A DNA stretch of 12,725 nt from Desulfuromonadaceae bacterium (GTDB lineage Bacteria > Desulfobacterota > Desulfuromonadia > Desulfuromonadales > Desulfuromonadaceae), in assembly GCA_027065245.1 (NCBI GenBank), contig JAMOOS010000128.1, positions 1 to 12,725 on the forward strand, written 5' to 3'. Shown piece by piece: positions 7,185-12,725 of the stretch. Numbering within the stretch: position 1 is the stretch's first letter; the number at the start of each line of letters is the position of its first letter. The notes under the pieces are model-generated. The model worked only from the letters and a program-made list of their open reading frames with translations. It ran no database searches and was not told the origin of the DNA. Both the position numbers and the translations under genes were made by a program.

Positions 7185-7993
7185 ACTTTTTCAGCGCCCT
7201 GACTCAACACGCTTTTTTGCAGCACGCCCTGCTCGGCACGTTACTGGCCAGCCTGGCCTGCGGCGTTATCGGCTCGTTTGTGGTGGTACGCCGCATCAGC
7301 TATTTGGCCGGCGGCATCGCCCACGCGGTACTGGGCGGCATGGGACTGGCCTTTTTTCTCGGTCATTCCCCCATCAACGGCGCCCTCATCGGCGCACTGG
7401 TTATCGCCGTTATCATCGCCGCCATCAGCGGCAGCGAACGGCTGAACCAGCACGAAGATACGGTAATCAGCGCCATGTGGGCGGCGGGAATGTCCATCGG
7501 CATCATCTTTATCTCCCGCACACCGGCCTACAACATCGATCTCATCAGCTACCTGTTCGGCAACGTGCTAATGATCGCCGACCACGATCTATGGCGTATC
7601 GCCCTGCTCGACAGCGTAATCCTCACCTTTACCGCCGTCTGCTACCGTCAGCTGCTAGTTCTGTGCTACGACCGCGAATTTGCCGGACTGCGCGGCGTGC
7701 GCGTGCGGCTGCTCAACACCTTGCTGCTGTGCATGATCGCCATCACCGTGGTAATTTTAATTCAGATCGTCGGCCTGATTCTGGTTATCGCCCTGCTGAC
7801 CCTGCCCGCCGCCACGGCACGCCTGCACGCGCCCACCATGCTGGTTATGATGGCACTGGCCACCCTGTTCACCGCTGTCATCAGCAGCGGCGGGCTGATA
7901 ATTGCGTTCAGTTACGATCTGCCCACCGGCGCTACCACCGCCCTGCTGGCGGCACTGGTATACCTGCTTGCCCTGGCGCTGCGACGCCAGTGA
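7181..7993 (+). CDS. Metal ABC transporter permease, ZnuB-like (ABC-3 family)
   Basis: Inner-membrane subunit of 270 residues, very hydrophobic, with about seven to nine helices, expected to dimerise as the translocation path. The family segment VVVRRISYLAGGIAHAVLGG near residues 29-48 and the late GLILVIALLTLPAA segment are typical of ABC-3 permeases. I chose GTG at 7181 because it overlaps the ATPase stop as GTGA and follows GGGGGAA, a normal coupled start; an earlier frame start would lie deep in the ATPase gene. Third and last gene of the operon. A palindrome spans its stop codon. Confidence 0.92.
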   Translation: MNFFSALTQHAFLQHALLGTLLASLACGVIGSFVVVRRISYLAGGIAHAVLGGMGLAFFLGHSPINGALIGALVIAVIIAAISGSERLNQHEDTVISAMWAAGMSIGIIFISRTPAYNIDLISYLFGNVLMIADHDLWRIALLDSVILTFTAVCYRQLLVLCYDREFAGLRGVRVRLLNTLLLCMIAITVVILIQIVGLILVIALLTLPAATARLHAPTMLVMMALATLFTAVISSGGLIIAFSYDLPTGATTALLAALVYLLALALRRQ

Positions 7994-8005
7994 AAATAGT
8001 TTTCA
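7991..8005. promoter_or_regulatory. Fur-box-like palindrome upstream of the feoA promoter
   Basis: TGAAAA-TAG-TTTTCA is a perfect inverted repeat. It matches 11 of 14 informative positions of the 7-1-7 Fur consensus (TGATAAT-N-ATTATCA). It ends 7 bases before a -35 box reading towards an iron-transport-type gene, which makes Fur control plausible. The first three bases are the permease stop codon. A weak AT hairpin or chance are alternatives. Confidence 0.35.
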
Positions 8006-8012
8006 ATACCAC

Positions 8013-8041
8013 TTGATATTTGGCGCGACAACTACTACACT
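8013..8041 (+). promoter_or_regulatory. Candidate sigma70 promoter for the FeoA-like gene
   Basis: TTGATA (8013-8018, 5 of 6), an exact 17-base spacer, then TACACT (8036-8041, 4 of 6). It lies in the 113-base gap between the ABC permease and the FeoA-like gene, with a leader of about 60 bases, and suggests that the FeoA-like gene has its own transcript. Confidence 0.5.
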
Positions 8042-8106
8042 GGTGAAAAAGAGCAATTAACCAGTCATCGGCGCCGTCATGGTGCTGTGGAGTATAGAGC
8101 AACGTC

Positions 8107-8370
8107 ATGTGTCCATTATCTCAGTGTAAAAGCGGCGAAACTGTATTTGTGCGCGGAATAACCGGCGGCTGTCGGCTACGCGGCAAGCTGCAGGCAATGG
8201 GTATTATGCCCGGTGAAGCATTGAGAGTTATCTCTGACGGTGGCGGCCCTCTGGTAATTGAAACCAAGGGAATCAAACTGGCCATCGGCAACGGCATGGC
8301 GCAGCAGATTATGGTTTCGTGTGATTGCGCCTGTCCCCACCGGGAAACGAATTGCGCCTGCCAGTCCTGA
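8107..8370 (+). CDS. FeoA-like protein with Cys-rich tail
   Basis: Small cytoplasmic SH3-like protein of 87 residues. FeoA pattern: GETVFVRGITGG, LQAMGIMPGEALRVISDG, then GPLVIETKGIKLAIGNGMA. FeoA normally assists the FeoB ferrous-iron transporter, but no feoB lies on either side here, so its partner would be elsewhere or its role different. Eight Cys (C2, C7, C22, C72, C74, C76, C83, C85) are unusual; five lie in the last 16 residues as CxCxC...CxC, a possible metal-binding tail. Start: ATG at 8107 with only a poor GGAG-like site. A promoter and Fur-like site lie upstream. Confidence 0.85.
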   Translation: MCPLSQCKSGETVFVRGITGGCRLRGKLQAMGIMPGEALRVISDGGGPLVIETKGIKLAIGNGMAQQIMVSCDCACPHRETNCACQS

Positions 8371-8390
8371 GCCGTTTTTGCCGCGCACCC

Positions 8391-8419
8391 TTGACATCCA
8401 TCCTTTCAGTGGCTAGTGT
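8391..8419 (+). promoter_or_regulatory. Distal candidate promoter for lon
   Basis: A perfect -35 hexamer TTGACA (8391-8396), a 17-base spacer and a poor -10 TAGTGT (8414-8419, 3 of 6). It does not match the heat-shock sigma32 consensus, which would need a CCCCAT-type -10. Confidence 0.35.
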
Positions 8420-8460
8420 CCTCTCTGGTTGCTGCCCGGCGGCGTTCGCGTCGACGTGCG

Positions 8461-8488
8461 TTGATATTCCGAACTCCAATCATATTTT
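8461..8488 (+). promoter_or_regulatory. Proximal candidate promoter for lon
   Basis: TTGATA (8461-8466, 5 of 6), a 16-base spacer and TATTTT (8483-8488, 4 of 6), about 26 bases before the lon ATG. It would give a leader of about 20 bases carrying the AGGA ribosome site. It and the distal candidate may both be used. Confidence 0.4.
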
Positions 8489-8514
8489 AATATCCGCACA
8501 GGATTGTCCGTGCC

Positions 8515-10908
8515 ATGAGTGATAACGAAAACGACAACGTGAAAGAATTCAGCGTTGAGCTGGATGAGGAAAGTCTGGTTATAGCCAACGAGCTGCTGCC
8601 GGAGGTCATCCCCATTATTCCTCTGCGGCCCAGGCCGGCGTTTCCCGCCATTCTTGTACCGCTGAGTATATCCGGCAAGGAGAAGGCTGATATTATCCGC
8701 CGCGCCGCCCAGCATTCCAGCCAGGCCATCGGCATGGTAATGGTGCGGGATGTGGAGGGCGATGACGAGCCGGAAAACCTGCACCGCATCGGCGTGGTAG
8801 GCAAAATCGTCAAGGTGCTCAACGATGAGGATAACGGCATTCAGGTATTGATCAACTGCCTGGAGCGTTTCACCATCGTCGAACTGCAACAGACACCGCA
8901 CGGTTTTTTCGCCAAGGTGGAATACCACCTGGAGCCGGGCAACGCCCGCCGCGATGAGCTTAAAGCCTACTCCATGGCTATCATCTCCACCCTCAAGGAG
9001 CTGGTGCAGATCAACCCTCTCTACTCGGAAGAGATCAAGATGTTTCTCGGCCGCTCCAGCATGGACGACCCGGGTCGGCTGGCCGATTTTGCCGCCAACC
9101 TCACCTCGGCCGAGGGGCAGGAGTTACAACAGGTTCTGGAAACACTGGATGTGCGCCAGCGCATCGAGCAGGTGTTGGTGCTGCTGAAAAAAGAGCTGGA
9201 AGTTTCCCGGCTGCAAAGCCGCATCGCCAAGGAGATCGAAAAAAACATCTCCGAGCAGCAGCGCCAGTTTTTTCTGCGCGAGCAGCTTAAAACCATCAAA
9301 AAAGAGCTGGGGCTGGAAAAAGACAGCAAAACCAGCGAGATCGAAAAGTTTCAGCAACGCCTTAAAGGACTGACCCTCAACGACGAGGCGCAACGCGCCA
9401 TTGACGAGGAGATCAGCAAACTGCAGCTTATCGAACCGGCGTCACCGGAATACAACGTAAGCCGCAACTATCTGGACTGGCTAACCATTCTGCCGTGGGG
9501 CAAAAACACCCGCGATTCGTACGATATCAACCGCGCCCGCCGTGCCCTCGACCGCGATCACTTTGGCCTGGAGGATGTAAAAGAGCGTATTCTGGAGTTT
9601 ATCGCCGTCGGCAAAATGAAGGGGGACATCTCCGGTTCCATTCTGTGCCTGGTGGGCCCGCCGGGGGTAGGCAAGACCTCCATCGGCAAGAGTGTGGCGG
9701 CGGCGCTTAAACGCAATTTTTACCGCTTTTCTCTGGGCGGCATGCGCGACGAGGCGGAGATCAAGGGACACCGGCGCACCTACATCGGCGCCATGCCGGG
9801 CAAGTTTATCCAGGCCATGAAGCAGGCGGGCAGCGCCAACCCGGTGCTGATGCTGGACGAAATCGACAAAATCGGCGCTTCGTTTCAGGGTGATCCGGCC
9901 TCGGCGCTGCTGGAAGTGCTCGATCCGGAGCAGAACAGCACCTTCCGCGATCACTATCTCGATGTACCGTTCGACCTTTCCAACGTGCTGTTCATCGCCA
10001 CCGCCAACCAGCTGGACACCATACCGGCGCCCCTGCTCGACCGCATGGAGATCATCCATCTTTCCGGCTACATCATGCAGGAAAAAGTGGAGATCGCGCG
10101 GCGCTACCTTATCCCCAAAGCGCTGAAAAACCACGGTCTGAGCAAAAGCCATGTCGCCATCCACAAACGGGCGCTGGAGGAGATTATCGACCGCTACGCC
10201 CGCGAGGCCGGGGTGCGCGGCCTGGAAAACCGCATCAAAAAAATCATGCGCAAGACAGCCATGGAATTTGCCGCAGGGCGCAAAGAGAAGATCACCATTC
10301 GCAAAAGCAACGTCGCCGACTATCTCGGCAAGGAGCTGTTCAACAAAGATGAGCTGTTCGGCCCGACTCCCGGCGTGGTCACCGGCCTGGCGTGGACCAG
10401 CATGGGCGGCGTGACCCTACAGGTAGAAGCCACTGCCATGCCCGGCAAAAGCAAGGGATTCAAGCAGACCGGCCAACTTGGCAATGTGATGGTGGAAAGC
10501 AGCGAAATCGCCTATTCCTATGTCATGGGGCATCTGGCGCACTACGGCTTGCCGGAGGATTTTGTCGACAACCACTTTATTCACCTGCACGTTCCCGCCG
10601 GTGCCACCCCCAAGGACGGCCCGTCGGCAGGGATAACCATGACCACCGCCCTGCTGTCGATGATCAAAGGGCAACCGGTGAAAAAGAAACTGGGCATGAC
10701 CGGCGAACTAAGCCTAACCGGCCAGGTACTGCCCATCGGCGGTCTCAAGGAAAAAACCATCGCCGCCCGGCGCAGCGGCCTGAATATCCTGATCTTTCCC
10801 CAAGGGAATAAAAAGGATTTTGACGAACTGCCCGATCATCTCAAAGAGGGGCTGCAAGTCCATTTTGCCAGCACCTACGACGAAGTTTACACCATCGCTT
10901 TTGCATAA
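8515..10908 (+). CDS. lon: ATP-dependent Lon protease (LonA)
   Basis: Cytoplasmic AAA+ serine protease of 797 residues, normal for LonA, which degrades misfolded and regulatory proteins. Order: LonN substrate domain (about 30-230, starting near PIIPLRPRPAFP), a charged coiled helical region (about 230-330), and the AAA+ module with Walker A GPPGVGKTS (381-389, K387), Walker B LMLDEIDKIG with D448/E449 and sensor FIATAN. The C-terminal protease domain holds catalytic S704 in PKDGPSAGITM and K747 in GGLKEKTIAARR, with the 43-residue spacing known from E. coli Lon (S679/K722). All key residues are present, so it should be active. The ATG is preceded by AGGA at a somewhat long distance. An acidic N-terminal leader (about 1-30) precedes LonN. 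Followed by a small gene and trpS on the same strand. Confidence 0.97.
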   Translation: MSDNENDNVKEFSVELDEESLVIANELLPEVIPIIPLRPRPAFPAILVPLSISGKEKADIIRRAAQHSSQAIGMVMVRDVEGDDEPENLHRIGVVGKIVKVLNDEDNGIQVLINCLERFTIVELQQTPHGFFAKVEYHLEPGNARRDELKAYSMAIISTLKELVQINPLYSEEIKMFLGRSSMDDPGRLADFAANLTSAEGQELQQVLETLDVRQRIEQVLVLLKKELEVSRLQSRIAKEIEKNISEQQRQFFLREQLKTIKKELGLEKDSKTSEIEKFQQRLKGLTLNDEAQRAIDEEISKLQLIEPASPEYNVSRNYLDWLTILPWGKNTRDSYDINRARRALDRDHFGLEDVKERILEFIAVGKMKGDISGSILCLVGPPGVGKTSIGKSVAAALKRNFYRFSLGGMRDEAEIKGHRRTYIGAMPGKFIQAMKQAGSANPVLMLDEIDKIGASFQGDPASALLEVLDPEQNSTFRDHYLDVPFDLSNVLFIATANQLDTIPAPLLDRMEIIHLSGYIMQEKVEIARRYLIPKALKNHGLSKSHVAIHKRALEEIIDRYAREAGVRGLENRIKKIMRKTAMEFAAGRKEKITIRKSNVADYLGKELFNKDELFGPTPGVVTGLAWTSMGGVTLQVEATAMPGKSKGFKQTGQLGNVMVESSEIAYSYVMGHLAHYGLPEDFVDNHFIHLHVPAGATPKDGPSAGITMTTALLSMIKGQPVKKKLGMTGELSLTGQVLPIGGLKEKTIAARRSGLNILIFPQGNKKDFDELPDHLKEGLQVHFASTYDEVYTIAFA

Positions 10909-10929
10909 CCACACAGGAGTTGCCGCACC

Positions 10930-11172
10930 ATGTCCACCAAAGAACTACACGACGCCATCATGGCGTTACCACTGGAAGAAAAACAGCAATTTATCATCGA
11001 CGCCCTGCCCGGCCTGGCCAAAGATGCCATGCAGGATTCCACCTTTATGATGCGCCTGCTGCCGGTATTTCTGGGCATTGTCAAGGAGAGCGGCATCGAC
11101 ATCCAGCAACTGCTGCAGTTTGCCGCCCTGCACGGCGGCGGCCTCGGCGCTGACAGCCACGGCGGAGAATAG
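10930..11172 (+). CDS. Unrecognised 80-residue protein between lon and trpS
   Basis: Small, largely helical, slightly acidic protein with no family I can name. Seen: an N-terminal segment ELHDAIMALPLEEKQQFIID, a hydrophobic middle RLLPVFLGIVK, and a Gly-rich end (HGGGLGADSHGGE). There is no signal peptide or clear membrane helix. It has its own AGGAG site about 11 bases before the ATG, starts 21 bases after lon and ends 4 bases before trpS, so co-transcription with both is likely. Composition and good gene fit support a real coding region. Confidence 0.75.
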   Translation: MSTKELHDAIMALPLEEKQQFIIDALPGLAKDAMQDSTFMMRLLPVFLGIVKESGIDIQQLLQFAALHGGGLGADSHGGE

Positions 11173-11176
11173 AACC

Positions 11177-12142
11177 ATGCGCATACTCTCCGGCATACAA
11201 CCTTCCGGTTCACTGCACATCGGCAACTATTTTGGCATGATGAAAAAGATGATCGACTACCAGCAGCAAGGAGAGCTGTTCTGTTTCATCGCCAATTATC
11301 ACGCCATGACCACTGTCTCCGACGGCAAGGCCCTGGCCACAGGAACCCTAGAAGCAGCGGCCAATTTCCTCGCTTTGGGGATGGATCCGGAAAAGAGCAC
11401 CTTCTGGGTACAATCCGATGTGCCTGAAGTACAGGAACTGACCTGGTTTCTGTCCAACTTCACCCCCATGGGGCTGCTGGAACGCTGCCACAGCTACAAG
11501 GACAAAATCACCAAGGGGATTGCCGCCAACCATGGCCTGTTCGCCTATCCGGTGCTTATGGCCGCCGATATTCTGATGTTCAACAGCGATGTGGTTCCGG
11601 TCGGTAAAGACCAGAAGCAGCACGTGGAAGTAGCACGCGACATCGCCATCAAGGTCAACAACCGCTACGGCGAAATATTCACCATACCCGAGGCGGAAAT
11701 CGACGCCGACGTGGCCACAGTACCCGGCCTGGACGGTCAGAAGATGAGTAAAAGCTACGGCAACACCATCGACCTGTTTCAGGACGAAAAGAGTCTGCGC
11801 AAACAGATTATGCGCATCGTCACCGACCCCACCCCGGTAGAAGACCCCAAAGACCCGGACAACTGCAATGTGTTCCAGATCTACCGCCTGTTTTTAAGCG
11901 AAGAGGAGCAGCAGCAACTGCGTCAGCGCTATTTAGCCGGCGGCCTCGGCTACGGTGAGGTAAAGCAGGAACTGTTTGAAACAGTACGCGACTACTTTAC
12001 CCCGTTCACCCAGCGCCGCAACGCCCTGCTCGAAGACAAGGAACAACTGCGCCAGACCCTAGCCGCAGGCGCACAGAAAGCGCGCTACGCCGCCAGCAAA
12101 GTACTACGCAAAATCCGCAAAAAAAGCGGCCTGAGCTACTGA
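11177..12142 (+). CDS. trpS: Tryptophanyl-tRNA synthetase
   Basis: Class I aminoacyl-tRNA synthetase that charges tRNA-Trp in the cytoplasm; 321 residues, normal for bacterial TrpRS. The HIGH-type signature is HIGN (14-17) within PSGSLHIGNYFG; the KMSKS loop is KMSKS at 189-193 within GQKMSKSYGN. PVGKDQKQHVEVARDIA, typical of TrpRS, is also present. The ATG at 11177 puts IQPSG at the expected distance from the N-terminus and has GGAG about 10 bases upstream. In-frame codons further upstream (to 11078) lie inside the preceding small gene and add no conserved sequence. The C-terminus is Lys/Arg-rich. A strong terminator follows. Confidence 0.97.
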   Translation: MRILSGIQPSGSLHIGNYFGMMKKMIDYQQQGELFCFIANYHAMTTVSDGKALATGTLEAAANFLALGMDPEKSTFWVQSDVPEVQELTWFLSNFTPMGLLERCHSYKDKITKGIAANHGLFAYPVLMAADILMFNSDVVPVGKDQKQHVEVARDIAIKVNNRYGEIFTIPEAEIDADVATVPGLDGQKMSKSYGNTIDLFQDEKSLRKQIMRIVTDPTPVEDPKDPDNCNVFQIYRLFLSEEEQQQLRQRYLAGGLGYGEVKQELFETVRDYFTPFTQRRNALLEDKEQLRQTLAAGAQKARYAASKVLRKIRKKSGLSY

Positions 12143-12170
12143 CAACCACGCCACAACCACTACCATCGCC

Positions 12171-12214
12171 ATGCCACAAGGATTTGAGCATACTTAAAAC
12201 CTTGTGGCATTTTT
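12171..12214 (+). terminator. Rho-independent terminator after trpS
   Basis: ATGCCACAAGG (12171-12181) and CCTTGTGGCAT (12200-12210) form a perfect 11-base stem; beyond one mismatch the loop can extend it by TTT/AAA. TTTT and then a further T-rich run follow. It closes the lon - small gene - trpS unit. Confidence 0.9.
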
Positions 12215-12490
12215 GCTTTTGTTTCCAGTATACTTGTTTGCCCGCAGCAGCAGCGACAACACGCGGTCAGCATGACAGGCAACCAGCAACGTAGCGACCA
12301 ACAAGCATATTGAGAAGATTACGGCAGTCAGCAGTTATGTAGAAGCTAAAGACACCTGCGAAAAAATTGACCGCTTTCGCGCGGATATCGATGCCCCCTG
12401 TGTCAGGCTAGTTGTCGCCCATCTTTGAGTAATATGTGCTAGTATGCTGGGCAAACGGAGACGAGGGAATCATGAAACGTAAACAGATCA
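12215..12490. other. Non-genic stretch with likely mobile-element debris
   Basis: No intact gene. One + frame is open from 12276 to a stop at 12426-12428 (50 codons, no ATG), including KITAVSSYVEAKDTC and KIDRFRADI, which look protein-like but are not recognised. CCCCCTGTGTCAGG near 12394-12407 resembles an insertion-sequence end (a TGTCAG-type terminus), about 70 bases before the ATG of a short insertion-sequence-like frame. Confidence 0.3.
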
Positions 12491-12513
12491 ATTATTCCGC
12501 CACGATTGGCTGA
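12472..12513 (+). pseudogene. Possible 5' stub of an IS3-type transposase gene
   Basis: ATG preceded by GAGGGAATC opens a frame MKRKQINYSA and then stops after 13 codons. A basic start followed by YSxEFK is common in IS3-family OrfA proteins, and here the frame is cut exactly where the IS256-like remnant on the other strand begins (about 12490). The match is only about 9 residues, so this is a guess. Confidence 0.2.
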
Positions 12514-12725
12514 TATAAGGAAATCGCTCATCCCATTTCTGAGCGAAGCGATCAAGCTCTAGTTCAGCTTCTGCTGCTGTTACTGATTGATAAATCTTCT
12601 TTAGAGATCAGCGTCGCAGAAACGTCGGCATCATACATTTCTTTAAAACTGGCAACGATGTCACGAGTACTCATTCCTTTGGCGTATAGCGATAGAATTT
12701 GATCATCAAAATGAGTCAGGCGGGT
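12491..12725 (-). pseudogene. IS256-family transposase remnant, internally deleted, cut by the right edge
   Basis: Two blocks of IS256/Mutator-type transposase lie on the minus strand in different frames. Entering from the right edge, 12600-12725 encodes LTHFDDQILSLYAKGMSTRDI followed by a stretch ending ATLISK, typical of the N-terminal third. At 12599-12601 the frame shifts and 12491-12601 encodes KIYQSVTAAEAELELDRF and FAQKWDERFPYISQSWRNN, typical of the region near residue 300 of about 400. The middle, with the first two catalytic Asp, is missing, and a stop (12488-12490) follows NN, so the C-terminus with the catalytic Glu is lost too. The gene is dead. Family known, joints inferred. Confidence 0.8.

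Noticed and set aside
8039..8065. ACTGGT / ACCAGT inverted repeat upstream of the FeoA-like gene
   Set aside because: Only six-base arms around a 15-base AT-rich loop, no T-run; not distinguishable from chance.
11078..11176. Upstream start for trpS
   Set aside because: It lies within the preceding small gene in another frame; the ATG at 11177 fits the normal TrpRS N-terminus.
1..12725. CRISPR arrays, tRNA or rRNA genes
   Set aside because: No regularly spaced repeats and no tRNA cloverleaf or rRNA core sequence noticed on either strand.

Overview
The window looks like a piece of proteobacterial chromosome in the broad sense. The gene content (CHASE2 cyclase, HD-GYP, FkpA/Mip-type FKBP, LonA, TrpS) and the Shine-Dalgarno sites fit a gamma- or delta-type/Desulfobacterota lineage, but nothing fixes the genus. 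The body is fairly GC-rich. Only the right-hand ~500 bases look like imported and decayed DNA.

Left part (1-3199), second-messenger signalling. The 3' part of a CHASE2-linked class III (IIIb-type) adenylate/guanylate cyclase runs in from the left edge. It meets, tail to tail with a 14-base overlap, a leftward two-gene unit: a GAF + HD-GYP protein (likely c-di-GMP phosphodiesterase) followed 2 bases later by a small HD protein whose YHDxxH...HD...D pattern recalls class I cyclic-nucleotide phosphodiesterases. Synthesis and breakdown of cyclic nucleotides may therefore be encoded side by side.

Middle part (3200-5583). Divergent from the HD-GYP gene is a six-helix voltage-gated K+ channel with a C-terminal zinc ribbon. 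Behind it lies a 305-base non-genic stretch holding what look like two gene fossils (a LysR-type regulator C-terminus on + and a membrane-protein C-terminus on -) and a strong terminator serving the leftward FKBP-type lipoprotein gene.

Right-middle part (5584-8370), metal uptake. A tight three-gene Zn/Mn-type ABC importer operon (binding protein, ATPase, permease; genes overlap by 22 and 4 bases) is followed by a promoter and a Fur-like palindrome, then a separate cysteine-rich FeoA-like gene with no feoB beside it. The binding protein has Ala where the family's first metal-binding His usually sits.

Right part (8391-12210), housekeeping. A full-length LonA protease gene with two candidate promoters, an unrecognised 80-residue protein, and trpS read in one direction, closed by a strong terminator at 12171-12214. 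Beyond it is debris: an IS256-family transposase with an internal deletion and frameshift running off the right edge, a possible stub of another IS element abutting it, and an uncertain open frame.
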